64,000 nt of DNA from Gaetbulibacter_B jejuensis (GTDB lineage Bacteria > Bacteroidota > Bacteroidia > Flavobacteriales > Flavobacteriaceae), in assembly GCF_039524015.1 (NCBI RefSeq), contig NZ_BAAAGF010000001.1:868001-932000 (forward strand), read 5' to 3'. Below, piece by piece: positions 48,428 to 57,048 of the stretch. The notes under the pieces were generated by a model, which was not told where the DNA came from, made no database searches, and was given only the letters and a program-made list of their open reading frames with translations. Every line of letters begins with the position of its first letter. Within the stretch, counting starts at the first letter, position 1. The translations under genes and the position numbers were made by a program.

Positions 48428-49660
48428 ATGAAAAACAACAACTTATTTTTAGTATTTATTTTATTAATACCGTTTAATTTTTTTGCTCAAGAATGGGTGA
48501 AATCAAGCGTAGGGTTTAACTATATTTTTAGAGGAATTGAATTTCCTGAAGAACAAAATGATATAGCCTATGCAGCTGGTGAATCCACTACTTATCAAGG
48601 AGATGGTATTGTTATAAAAACTACTGATGGAGGTGAAACTTGGACAGAAATTTGGACCGGTGTAGATAAGGGCTTAGAAGCCATTAGCTTTCCTACTTTA
48701 AACACAGGTTATGTGGCCGGATGGGGAGCATATTTTGCTAAAACTTCAAACGGAGGTGTAACTTGGCAAGAGCAAACGTTAGGTGCTGATGTTTGGTTTT
48801 TTAGAGGTGTAGTCTTTAAAGATGAAAGTAATGGTGTTGTAACTGCTCAAACGAATACAGGTTCGGCTGTGTACTGGACAAATAATGGAGGGCAAACATG
48901 GTATGAAGGAACTGGGTTAGCAGCTGTACCATACCAGGTTACATATGTTTCAGGAAACACTTATTTTTTAGTGACTAATGGAGGACATGTGCAAAAATCT
49001 GTCGATAACGGAGCTACATGGACAACCGTATATACAGGAACTCCTGAACATTTTGTGGGTATTGATTTTTATGATGAAATGACGGGTATTATCACGACTG
49101 ATTATGATGCTAATGGAGATAATTATGCTTATAAAACCACTGATGGGGGAAATACTTGGCAGCCTTATTTAGTTGCACAAGCAGGAGCTGTATTACGAGA
49201 TGTTGCATGGTTAGATGCTGATAATTTAACAATTGTGGGGACACCAGAGGTGATATTTAGTTCTGAAGATGGAGGTAATACATGGCCAATTAATAATTTT
49301 ACAACAAGTACTTTTAATGAAGCGTTATACGAAGTGCTTTATACAAACGATGGTACAGGTTATATTATTGGAGCACAAGGTGTTTTGTTTAAGAAAGAGC
49401 CATTATTAAGTGTGGCAGATTTTGAATTAGACCGAGAGATTTCACTATATCCTAACCCTGTAAATGAAAAATTAAACTTAGCATCGAATACCTTTGTTAA
49501 TTATGCTAACGTATATACTACTGAAGGTATAGAAGTATTAACAGTGGAGATTAATGCTTTAAATTCGCAAATTGATTTGTCTAGCTTAGCAAGTGGTGTA
49601 TATATTATTCAGGTATTTACAAATACTTCGTCAAGAAATTATAAATTTATTAAAAACTAA
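48428..49660 (+). CDS. YCF48/BNR-type beta-propeller protein with T9SS type-A sorting domain
   Basis: A 410-residue protein with a signal peptide (1-~20, FNFFAQ). Six or so propeller blades carry the BNR-like pattern TDGGETWTE, SNGGVTWQE, NNGGQTWYE, DNGATWTT, DGGNTWQP (~50-320), as in photosystem II assembly factor YCF48-like proteins. The C-terminal ~75-residue type-A sorting domain has ISLYPNPVNEKLNL and LASGVYIIQVF. Secreted by T9SS and probably surface-attached or released. The natural ligand is unknown. Confidence 0.9.
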   Translation: MKNNNLFLVFILLIPFNFFAQEWVKSSVGFNYIFRGIEFPEEQNDIAYAAGESTTYQGDGIVIKTTDGGETWTEIWTGVDKGLEAISFPTLNTGYVAGWGAYFAKTSNGGVTWQEQTLGADVWFFRGVVFKDESNGVVTAQTNTGSAVYWTNNGGQTWYEGTGLAAVPYQVTYVSGNTYFLVTNGGHVQKSVDNGATWTTVYTGTPEHFVGIDFYDEMTGIITTDYDANGDNYAYKTTDGGNTWQPYLVAQAGAVLRDVAWLDADNLTIVGTPEVIFSSEDGGNTWPINNFTTSTFNEALYEVLYTNDGTGYIIGAQGVLFKKEPLLSVADFELDREISLYPNPVNEKLNLASNTFVNYANVYTTEGIEVLTVEINALNSQIDLSSLASGVYIIQVFTNTSSRNYKFIKN

Positions 49661-49798
49661 ATTTTTACCGGTTACATATAACTAGCATAATTAGTGAAGT
49701 GTCACGAATATTAGTTTTAAGAATTAAGATTTGATAAATAATTATTAAATGCTATATTTTGATTAGTTATCAGTTCTTCTTGACTTTTCAACAAAAGT

Positions 49799-49834
49799 AA
49801 AAAGGGATAGTGATATTAATGACTATCCCTTTTT
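49799..49834 (+). terminator. Rho-independent terminator
   Basis: AAAAAGGGATAGT and ACTATCCCTTTTT form a 13-bp stem with a 10-nt loop running into Ts. It lies 138 nt after the YCF48-like gene. A weakened copy occurs in the duplicated block near 51285-51320. Confidence 0.8.
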
Positions 49835-49847
49835 ATATATAAACCAA

Positions 49848-50081
49848 ATGATAATGTCGCTAGACAAACATAAGTTAAAATCTATAAATCTTTTAGGAAT
49901 GTCTAAAAATCAGGTTATAGATACTTTAGGGGGATTGGCTTTTAATGATATAAATTCTGATGTTTGGTTTTATAGGGTGCCACATAGGTACTTTTGGTCT
50001 AAAAAATTTTTATTTCTTTTTTTTAAGGATGATAAAGTAATTAACGTTTCTTTTTTAAGGAGTAAGAAAATTATGAATTGA
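49848..50081 (+). CDS. 77-residue protein of unknown function
   Basis: Starts MIMSLDKHKLKSINLLGMSK, then NQVIDTLGGLAFNDINSDVW and hydrophobic/basic strands ending SFLRSKKIMN. The LLGMSKNQVIDTLG pattern is like the small BamE/SmpA fold, where a helix after GMSK precedes two strands. There is no signal peptide, so this likeness is only suggestive. The start of this gene and ~100 nt upstream are duplicated at 51229-51369. Confidence 0.5.
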   Translation: MIMSLDKHKLKSINLLGMSKNQVIDTLGGLAFNDINSDVWFYRVPHRYFWSKKFLFLFFKDDKVINVSFLRSKKIMN

Positions 50082-50227
50082 TTATTAAAACGAATCGATG
50101 CTAAATGTCTCATAACAGTTGGATTTGCTGAGAAGTGTAACTGAACTTCAAATTTATATTTTAAACGAATAGAAACTTAATGCTAACAGAGAGTATGAAA
50201 AACAAAAACTCTCATAGAACATTCAAA

Positions 50228-50474
50228 ATGAAAAAGTTTAAATTAAACATGTTATAAGTATTTATCTTGTTATTTTCAATTTTAGTATTAGTTTATTATG
50301 GTTGTAATTTAGAACAAGATAGTTGGTATAAATAATGAACAGTCAGAAATAGAAAATTTAACATATTATCAAATAAATTTAAAATAATCAAACTAATTAA
50401 GGATAATGAGATTAAAACAAATTTAAAAGATGATTACTTAAATTTTAAAGGTATAGATTTAGTAAGTCGCTCAA
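50228..50474 (+). pseudogene. Broken 5' part of a lipoprotein-like gene
   Basis: ATG at 50228 gives MKKFKLNML and a TAA, but the frame continues as VFILLFSILVLVYYGCNLEQ, a lipoprotein-type signal. A +1 frame then reads NNEQSEIENLTYYQINLK, and a further shift KDNEIKTNLKDDYLNFKGID to NDDEQF-stop, which overlaps the start of the ORF at 50475. The pieces look like one ancestral gene broken by a nonsense change and frameshifts. Confidence 0.6.
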
Positions 50475-50960
50475 ATGATGATGAGCAGTTTTGATATTGA
50501 TGAACAACTACAAGAGTTTAACAATTGCTCTGATTGTTCTGCACAGTTTGGTGATTTTTTAAATCCAATGTTTATTGATTTGATAGAGACTGAGGATGTT
50601 AAACTAATTAATAAACTTAATTCTTATAAAAATTTAATCGATAGTTATTCCGACGATGAAATAACTAAAGCTAATTTAACTTTCATTTTAGATTCTTTCA
50701 TTGCATCTACCGAATACACTATAGAAAATCAAGAAAACACTGCTTCAAGAACTAGTTGTGGAACAGCAATAGGTCGAGGCTTAGTCGGTGGTTTTATTTC
50801 AGGTTGTGTTAATGGAGCATATGTGGGAGCTACAGTAGGAACAGTGACTGCTCCAATAATTGGAACTGTAACAGGAGCAGTAGCTGGTTGTATTGCAAGT
50901 GGTGCTGTTGGTTCAGTTTGGGGAGCAGGTTTTGGAGCACTTTGGGGTTGTTTATTCTAA
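50475..50960 (+). CDS. Glycine-zipper protein, probably the 3' part of a decayed gene
   Basis: A 161-residue frame. Residues 1-~95 are acidic and helical (DIDEQLQEFNNCSDC, LIETEDVKLINKLNSYKNL). Residues ~100-161 are strongly Gly/Ala/Val-rich with repeated GxxxG (GRGLVGGFISGCVNGAYVG, TVTGAVAGCIASGAVGSVWG), a glycine-zipper membrane-inserting segment. It resembles bacteriocin-like or effector tails but lacks a GG leader. The true gene may have begun at 50228, so it is perhaps not functional. The next gene starts 1 nt after its stop, an arrangement like toxin-immunity pairs. Confidence 0.55.
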   Translation: MMMSSFDIDEQLQEFNNCSDCSAQFGDFLNPMFIDLIETEDVKLINKLNSYKNLIDSYSDDEITKANLTFILDSFIASTEYTIENQENTASRTSCGTAIGRGLVGGFISGCVNGAYVGATVGTVTAPIIGTVTGAVAGCIASGAVGSVWGAGFGALWGCLF

Positions 50961-50961
50961 A

Positions 50962-51153
50962 ATGCAGATTATGAACAAGACCAAAATAGTAGTTCTTTCT
51001 TTGATAAGTGCTTTGATTTTTTTCTTGGTGCTTAGCTATGATGAATTTAATAATTTAACTTTTGGCAAGTTGCTTATTATCAAGATTTGTATATCAATTG
51101 CTTTTGGTTTTTTCTCAAATATAATTTTTTGGAAACATAAAAAAAGCTCATAA
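50962..51153 (+). CDS. Small two-helix membrane protein downstream of the glycine-zipper gene
   Basis: 63 codons from ATG 50962 (MQIMNKTKIVVLSLISALIF) or 60 from ATG 50971. There are two transmembrane helices (~8-25 and ~38-56) and a basic end (WKHKKSS). It begins directly after the stop of the glycine-zipper ORF. Position and topology suit an immunity-type partner, but no family was recognised and the upstream gene seems broken. Confidence 0.55.
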   Translation: MQIMNKTKIVVLSLISALIFFLVLSYDEFNNLTFGKLLIIKICISIAFGFFSNIIFWKHKKSS

Positions 51154-51228
51154 CACGGTATATAAAAATAGCAGTTAATTGAAAAACTATACATATAAAT
51201 CTGCTACTTTTCATCTACACAAACCGTA

Positions 51229-51369
51229 ATTAATAAATGCTTTATTGATTAGTTGTCAGTTAATCTTAACTTTTCAACAAAAGTAAAAACTGGTAGTGAT
51301 ATTAATGTTTATCCCCTTTTTATATATATAAAGTAAATGATAATGTCGCTAGACAAACATAAGTTAAAT
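51229..51369 (+). repeat. Duplicated block of 49745-49879
   Basis: Shares the same order of short matches: ATTAGTTRTCAGTT, CTTTTCAACAAAAGTAAAAA, GTGATATTAATG, and TGATAATGTCGCTAGACAAA plus CATAAGTTAAA, the beginning of the 77-residue gene. After the first ten or so codons the copy diverges and stops, so it is a truncated duplicate. Confidence 0.8.
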
Positions 51370-52209
51370 ATTTTATGCTAACACATAATCACTGATTAAT
51401 CTCAAATAGAATGTTTTAAAAATAATTTTTTATGTGTTTGTTACAATTAACATTAACCTCTAGGTAGAATTAATTATTGCAAATAATAATGCTCTTTTAA
51501 AATGAATGATGAGATTGAGAAATCTAATTAAGAATAAAGAAATAAAAAATAGTTTAATTTAAATGGTATTTTGTTTATTGTTATGTGTGTTAAATTTAGG
51601 ATAGCCTAAATGAAAATGAAAGCATTGACCATTCTGACAGTATAGATAAGAATTGTAGTTCAAATCAAATCTGTTAAAATTATTGTTAAAAACAATTTTC
51701 TGTTATAGAGATGTTTCAAACAGACTTCATTGGAAAGAACTTTTGGTTCTACTTGGCCAATTCTCAGGTATGCCTAACTTCATTTTATACAGCCATAATT
51801 AACTCGGGACAAATCGTTTTAGCATACTCATTTTATCGTCATTTCTGTTCAACTTGAATATCTCATTATAAGCGATATAAATGATATAAATGAGATACCA
51901 AACGACATCATTCATTTTTTGGTTCGACTTTTCTTCAATTTTAACTCATTGTATTGTTTTAACGGTCCATTGATTTTTATCTGATAACCCTTTTTTTGAT
52001 GAATATGACTTTGGTTCAACCCTTAGATTATTTATTACTGAAAACAATGATTTGATTTTGGTTCAACTTCCTTTTGCAAGCTTTTTAATTAATATAACCG
52101 ACTGTATAATTTTCCTATTTCTTACCGTTAACAGCACTGAAAAATCAAATGCCACGAAATTTTTATGATTTAAGTTTGTTTTAAAGCAAACATTTATTAA
52201 ATTGGCAAT
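51370..52209. other. Gene-free region at the left flank of the recombinase element
   Basis: About 840 nt without a supportable gene. A short tandem repeat, GATATAAAT twice then GAGATA, lies near 51870-51895. Base composition shifts from AT-rich to the more balanced DNA of the recombinase element at about 52200. I looked for a copied tRNA-Phe end here and did not see one. Confidence 0.5.
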
Positions 52210-53121
52210 ATGATTAATCTGAAAAACCATTACAAGAATTTTGAGGCCAATGAGGAGCTGTTCAGGATACTTCGAGAACCACGTTTCAAGAAGACGGAGA
52301 TGGATATAGTTTATGATGATTTCGTGAGATGGGAAAATAGTGGATTGCTCTGGGATGTGAAAGGGGGAAAACATGATCATAGACAATACAGTTATGTTCA
52401 TTATGCATGGGCGACACTGGTGGCAAAATTACGCCAGTACGGATTTGATTATGACATCATAAGGACCTTTAAGTGCAGTTTGTCCGAAACATTAGATAAT
52501 GACTTCTATAGATTGGCCCTGAAAGAGAAAAGAGAACTGCTACTTGAGCATTTTTCTGAGGATGAACTCAAAAGGTTGGAGAAAGAAATCGATAATGAAG
52601 ACGAAGACAAGGAGCTTGTTATGGCTTTTGAAGGCTTTATTGTAAATGTAATCAACCATAATGATGTGGTCAGCTTGCTTTTTTACCATGGTAGGGACCA
52701 TTTTTATGTTCCGGTTTCCGGTGAAGTGCTAAAAGAGTTTGAACAGAGGCCCGAAGCGTCCGAGTATTTTGAATACTTCAGACAATCACATGTAAGTATC
52801 TCAATAAATGAAATAACCCAGAGCTTTATAAATAATGATTTGCCACCAAAGGATAGGAGCAAACAGTTCACATCCATCTTATCGGAACAGGAGCACAATG
52901 CCCTCAAACTGATCCGCAAGAATTATAGATCCCTTAAGGAAGCCACCATTACAACTTTGGACAATCAATTGAACAAGATAGATTTGACAATGGTTAAAAA
53001 AAACAATGCTGAGAATTTGTTCATACAGTACTTTAAAAAAGGTGATTACAAAACATTGGAGATCAAAGCAGTCAATGGAAAGGTTGTTTATGTAACGGAT
53101 AAAGAGACGCACAAATTATGA
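52210..53121 (+). CDS. Recombinase-linked protein of unknown function
   Basis: A 303-residue soluble protein: charged, helical N-terminus (FRILREPRFKKTEMDIVYDD), then HDHRQYSYVHYAWATLVAKL (~55-75), a long acidic helical segment (LLEHFSEDELKRLEKEIDNE) and a C-terminal LSEQEHNALKLIRKNYR with possible HTH character. GC content is clearly higher than in the DNA to its left, matching the recombinase gene. No family was recognised; in such elements this place is often held by a MerR-like or excision-control protein. Confidence 0.6.
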   Translation: MINLKNHYKNFEANEELFRILREPRFKKTEMDIVYDDFVRWENSGLLWDVKGGKHDHRQYSYVHYAWATLVAKLRQYGFDYDIIRTFKCSLSETLDNDFYRLALKEKRELLLEHFSEDELKRLEKEIDNEDEDKELVMAFEGFIVNVINHNDVVSLLFYHGRDHFYVPVSGEVLKEFEQRPEASEYFEYFRQSHVSISINEITQSFINNDLPPKDRSKQFTSILSEQEHNALKLIRKNYRSLKEATITTLDNQLNKIDLTMVKKNNAENLFIQYFKKGDYKTLEIKAVNGKVVYVTDKETHKL

Positions 53122-53231
53122 TACTGAAGACCTCAGATCAATTTAAGAATAGCGAACCTATCATAAACAATGAAGGGGATGCACATGTTATTTCAACATG
53201 TTTTCAATCAACAAGGCTAAAACCATTTTAA
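53118..53231 (+). CDS. 37-codon ORF overlapping the preceding gene
   Basis: ATG at 53118 overlaps the stop of the 303-residue gene (ATGA). The product is MILKTSDQFKNSEPIINNEG and on to TRLKPF. It has no motif; the overlap is the only support, and it may be a non-coding frame. Confidence 0.3.
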   Translation: MILKTSDQFKNSEPIINNEGDAHVISTCFQSTRLKPF

Positions 53232-53341
53232 ATGCCAACAGAAAAGAAAAATTAAACAACGAAGAAGTTAAGCAGGTGCTGGAGATACTAGAGGTATTTG
53301 CAAGGATGAGCGTAGTACAATTCAATAACCGGGAACAATGA
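53198..53341 (+). CDS. 47-residue helical protein coupled to the recombinase
   Basis: ATG at 53198 to TGA at 53339-53341, overlapping the recombinase start by ATGA. The product MFSINKAKTILNANRKEKLN then EEVKQVLEILEVFARMSVVQ is a predicted helical bundle. Small ORFs of this type commonly precede large serine recombinase genes in Bacteroidota elements, so it may assist or regulate the recombinase. Confidence 0.6.
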   Translation: MFSINKAKTILNANRKEKLNNEEVKQVLEILEVFARMSVVQFNNREQ

Positions 53342-54915
53342 AAAAGACAGCGGTAATCATGTCACGCGTAAGCAGTGACGATCAAGTTAGGGGCTATAGC
53401 CTAGGGGTACAGTTTGAACAATTGACCAAGTATTGTCAAAGGCATGGTGTTGAGGTGTTGAAACATTACCAGGAAGACCATTCCGCAAAGGACTTCAATA
53501 GACCGGAGTTCAAGAAGTTTCTTGAATATGCCAAACGCCATAGGAACCAGATTGATTTTCTATTGTTTACTACCTGGGACCGCTTCTCAAGGAACTTGAC
53601 AGATGCCAACCTGATGTTGAGGGAACTCAAACAATTGGGGATAGAGGTACAGGCCATAGAGCAACCTATTGATTTCTCCATACCCGAAAACAAGGCAATG
53701 CTGGCCCTGTACCTAGTGCTTCCGGAAATAGACAACGACAGGCGTTCGTTAAAGATCAAAGGCGGGATAAGGGGTTCATTAAAAGCTGGCCGATGGTGTC
53801 GAAAAGCACCTATCGGTTACAAGAATTCAAGGGATATGGAGAACAAGCCTATAATTGTCCCAAGTGACAAGGCGGAACATATCCAATATGCCTATGAACA
53901 GATCGTTAAAGGGAAATCCCAGTCAGAGATCAGAAAGGAAATCAAAAAGAAGGGTGTGACGATTAGCAGGAACAATATCTCCCTTATACTACGTAACCCC
54001 ATGTACATGGGAAAGATAGTTGTTCCGGCAAAGGATGATGAACCAAAGATTTTGGTAGAAGGGCTCCATCATGGAATCATTCCAGAGGATACCTTTTACC
54101 ATGTACAGGATATCCTCAATAAACGAAAAAGGAAATCCAACAAGCCGGTTTACAATTCCATGAGGGAAGAGCTTCCGTTAAGGGGGTTGCTGTACTGTTC
54201 CAATTGTGGTGGGAAAATGACAGGCAGCCCTTCAAGGAGCCAAAATGGAAACCGGTATTTCTACTATCATTGCAACCACTGTAAAAAAGGCAGGATATCT
54301 GCTGTCCGTGTGAATAAAACAGTTGAGAAGATCCTTGGTGATTTCAGGTTCACGAAAGCAGCTGAGACCATCTATGAAATGATGGTGCAGAAACTATTGT
54401 CCGGAAACGAACAACAGGCGATAATTAAAAGAAAAAAGCTGGGTGCGGAAATTGATGGGGTGACCAAAAGATTGGAGAACCTCCAGGACCTGCTTGTGGA
54501 TGGCAAGATAGAACCCCGAGCCTATTCAGAAGCCAATGAAAGGTATGCTACAAAACGTGAGGAATTGAAACGGGAGCTAAAGGGGCTGCAAGTGCACAAC
54601 AGTCAATATAAAACTTGGCTCAATAATGGAGTCCACCTACTCAAGAACCTTAAGGAACACTACAATCAATCTTCTGTAAAGGACAGACAAAAGCTTTTGG
54701 GTTCGATATTTCCGGAAAAACTGTTCTTTGAGGACGGTAAATGTCGAACTGACAGAATCAATGATGTTCTTCGGTTTATCTTGCAGATAGACAGCGGGTT
54801 ATATCATAAAAAAAGAGGACAATTTTCAAGTAAATTGAAATTGTCCTCTGTGGTGGTGCCTCCAGGAATCGAACCAGGGACACAAGGATTTTCAGTCCTT
54901 TGCTCTACCAACTGA
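53338..54915 (+). CDS. Large serine recombinase
   Basis: A 525-codon frame. Residues 1-~140 are the resolvase catalytic domain: SRVSSDDQ with catalytic Ser 12, TTWDRFSRN and the long E-helix. Residues ~155-250 are the recombinase domain and ~280-315 a zinc ribbon (CSNCGGKM ... CNHCKKG). A coiled coil (~360-420) follows. The last ~30 codons read through the tRNA-Phe terminator and the antisense of tRNA-Phe itself (VVVPPGIEPGTQGF), so the native C-terminus was probably lost or is supplied by the target site. It likely mediated site-specific integration next to this tRNA gene. Confidence 0.9.
   Translation: MKKTAVIMSRVSSDDQVRGYSLGVQFEQLTKYCQRHGVEVLKHYQEDHSAKDFNRPEFKKFLEYAKRHRNQIDFLLFTTWDRFSRNLTDANLMLRELKQLGIEVQAIEQPIDFSIPENKAMLALYLVLPEIDNDRRSLKIKGGIRGSLKAGRWCRKAPIGYKNSRDMENKPIIVPSDKAEHIQYAYEQIVKGKSQSEIRKEIKKKGVTISRNNISLILRNPMYMGKIVVPAKDDEPKILVEGLHHGIIPEDTFYHVQDILNKRKRKSNKPVYNSMREELPLRGLLYCSNCGGKMTGSPSRSQNGNRYFYYHCNHCKKGRISAVRVNKTVEKILGDFRFTKAAETIYEMMVQKLLSGNEQQAIIKRKKLGAEIDGVTKRLENLQDLLVDGKIEPRAYSEANERYATKREELKRELKGLQVHNSQYKTWLNNGVHLLKNLKEHYNQSSVKDRQKLLGSIFPEKLFFEDGKCRTDRINDVLRFILQIDSGLYHKKRGQFSSKLKLSSVVVPPGIEPGTQGFSVLCSTN
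54814..54849 (-). terminator. Terminator of tRNA-Phe
   Basis: AGAGGACAATTT (54814-54825) pairs with AAATTGTCCTCT (54838-54849). On the minus strand the stem is followed by seven Ts and starts 1 nt after the tRNA 3' end, as expected for a tRNA terminator. On the plus strand it is translated within the recombinase frame. Confidence 0.85.
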
Positions 54916-54926
54916 GCTAAGGCACC
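54851..54926 (-). tRNA. tRNA-Phe (GAA), CCA encoded
   Basis: A full cloverleaf on the minus strand. The acceptor GGTGCCT pairs with AGGCACC, the D-loop is AGCTCAGTTGGTAGAGC, the anticodon stem AAGGACTGAAAATCCTT has anticodon GAA, and the T-arm is CCTGGTTCGATTCCTGG. The discriminator is A and CCA is encoded (54851-54853), for a total of 76 nt. The gene lies inside the reading frame of the convergent recombinase. Confidence 0.97.
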
Positions 54927-55027
54927 AGTTGCTTAATTGCGGATGCAAATATAAATTCATTTTTATTAAACACAAAAAGAAAAGATATAAAAATTGCTTT
55001 TGTAAATTTACAGCTTTAATTAATATC

Positions 55028-55756
55028 ATGAATTTAATAGTAGATGTTGGTAATTCTTATGTGAAATTCGCTGTATTTCAGTCATATGAGTTAATAGATA
55101 AAGTGTTTTTTAAATTAGAGGACTTTGAAAAAGAGTTTAAAATAATTTTAAAAAATCACGAAAAAATCAATAGATGTATTGTTTCTTCAGTAGGAAAACT
55201 CAATACATCTCATCTAAAAGCAATCCAAAAAAAGCTAGATGTTCTTGTTTTGGACTCTAATACTAAACTTCCGTTTAAGAACTTGTATGACACCCCTAAA
55301 ACACTTGGTGTAGATAGAATTGCTTTAGTAAGTGCTTCTGTAAAACAGTTTCCTGATAATAATGCTTTAATTATTGATGCAGGTACTTGTATAACTTATG
55401 ATTTTATTAATACTGAAAATGAATATCTTGGAGGTGCTATTTCACCAGGAATTAGAATGCGATATAAAGCATTAAATAATTTAACTGCAAATCTTCCGTT
55501 ATTAGATACTGAACTTCCAAAAGACTTTATTGGAACTGCTACAGACAGTTCAATACACTCTGGAGTTGTAAATGGAATTTTAAAAGAAATTGATGGTGTT
55601 ATAGACCAATATGAAGAAAAATACCCACATTTAACAGTTATTTTAACAGGCGGAGACGCTAATTTCTTGTCAAAACAATTAAAAAATAGCATATTTGCCA
55701 ACTCTAATTTTCTTTTAGAAGGTTTAAACTTTATTTTAGAATTTAATTCAAACTAA
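55028..55756 (+). CDS. coaX: Type III pantothenate kinase
   Basis: A 242-residue cytosolic enzyme, from the ATG at 55028; the frame is open further upstream but that part has no homology. It catalyses the first step of CoA synthesis with ATP. Motifs: DVGNSYVKFAVF (phosphate 1), LGVDRIALVSAS, IIDAGTCITYDFI (phosphate 2), YLGGAISPGIRMRYKAL and LTGGDANFL (adenosine). It overlaps the following outer-membrane-protein gene by one base, so they are in one operon. Confidence 0.93.
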   Translation: MNLIVDVGNSYVKFAVFQSYELIDKVFFKLEDFEKEFKIILKNHEKINRCIVSSVGKLNTSHLKAIQKKLDVLVLDSNTKLPFKNLYDTPKTLGVDRIALVSASVKQFPDNNALIIDAGTCITYDFINTENEYLGGAISPGIRMRYKALNNLTANLPLLDTELPKDFIGTATDSSIHSGVVNGILKEIDGVIDQYEEKYPHLTVILTGGDANFLSKQLKNSIFANSNFLLEGLNFILEFNSN

Positions 55757-57030
55757 TGATAAAAAGACTTGTAGTAGTTTTAATAACTTTTTTTGCATTA
55801 CAGTCACATGCTCAAGAAGGTACAGCTTCGCCATATTCATTTTACGGAATAGGAAGTTTAAAATTTAAAGGTACAGTTGAGAATAGAAGTATGGGTGGAT
55901 TGAGCATTTATACTGATAGTATCCATATTAACTTAAGAAACCCAGCAGGATACGCTGGTAATAATTTGAAAATTTGGAACGAAGAAAGCAGACCAGTTAA
56001 ATTTACAGTAGGAGGAAGCTACTCAAGCACTAACTTAAAGAGTGAATCGCAAAGCGACAATACAAGTACTACAACTTTTGATTATTTTGCACTTTCAGTC
56101 CCAATGGGAAAATTTGGATTAGGAATGGGGTTATTGCCATACACATCAGTAGGTTATAAACTTGAATCTAATAACGACGACGGAAATTTAAGCAATAGAT
56201 ATACAGGTGAAGGAGGTCTTAATAAAGCATTTTTGGCAATAGGTTATCAAATTACTGAAGAGCTTAGTGTAGGTGTCGATGCTAATTATAATTTTGGGAA
56301 TATTCAAAACAATGTAGCAGAGTATAGATACGATGACGATGGAGTGTTAATTCAATATGCAACTATTGAAGCCAATAGATCTGATTTAAGTGGACTAAAC
56401 TTTAACATTGGTGTATCATACAAAACAATGATAAGTAACAAGCTTGAGCTTATTTCTGGGTTAACCTATTCGCCTAAAAGTAAAATTGGCTCAAACAACT
56501 CAAGAACCTTTACAGCAGGTACAAATACTATTGAATCCGATTTAGCTGCTGAAGGCTTAGATCAAACCGATTTAACGTTGCCTTCAAGCTTTTCTTTTGG
56601 AGTAGGTATAGGTCAACCAAGAAAATGGTTTTTAGGAGCTGAATATTCGTCTCAAAACACAAGCGAATTTTCAAACCCAATTTTTTCTATAGATAATACC
56701 AATTTTGTAAACGCGTCTTCGTTTTCATTTGGAGGGTTTTATATTCCTAATTACGATTCTTTTTCAGGGTATTGGAAAAGAGCAACTTATAGAGCAGGTA
56801 TGCGCTTTGAACATACAGGGTTAAAAATAAATAATGAGGATATTAGAGAGTTTGGCATGTCTTTTGGAGTTGGATTACCAGTTGGAGGTATGTTTTCTAA
56901 TGCAAACCTTGGATTAGAGTTTGGTAAGCGTGGAACAACTAACGCAAATTTAATACAAGAGAATTTCATTAATTTCCAACTAAGTTTATCTTTAAACGAT
57001 AGATGGTTCCAAAAAATTAAATATAACTAA
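55756..57030 (+). CDS. Outer-membrane porin-like protein
   Basis: A 424-residue protein with a signal peptide (1-~20, LQSHAQ) and a beta-barrel-like pattern resembling FadL/OmpP1-type proteins: SPYSFYGIGSL and SMGGLSIYTDS near the N-terminus, glycine-rich strands, and an aromatic C-terminal strand (DRWFQKIKYN). It is commonly found upstream of lptC in Flavobacteriaceae. The solute is unknown. Confidence 0.8.
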   Translation: MIKRLVVVLITFFALQSHAQEGTASPYSFYGIGSLKFKGTVENRSMGGLSIYTDSIHINLRNPAGYAGNNLKIWNEESRPVKFTVGGSYSSTNLKSESQSDNTSTTTFDYFALSVPMGKFGLGMGLLPYTSVGYKLESNNDDGNLSNRYTGEGGLNKAFLAIGYQITEELSVGVDANYNFGNIQNNVAEYRYDDDGVLIQYATIEANRSDLSGLNFNIGVSYKTMISNKLELISGLTYSPKSKIGSNNSRTFTAGTNTIESDLAAEGLDQTDLTLPSSFSFGVGIGQPRKWFLGAEYSSQNTSEFSNPIFSIDNTNFVNASSFSFGGFYIPNYDSFSGYWKRATYRAGMRFEHTGLKINNEDIREFGMSFGVGLPVGGMFSNANLGLEFGKRGTTNANLIQENFINFQLSLSLNDRWFQKIKYN

Positions 57031-57048
57031 CGGTAAAATAATAAAACG

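Noticed and set aside
54929..55027. N-terminal extension of the pantothenate kinase
   Set aside because: The extra 33 codons (Cys/Lys/Phe-rich) start 3 nt from the tRNA gene and do not resemble CoaX. MNLIVDVGN at 55028 is the family's natural start.
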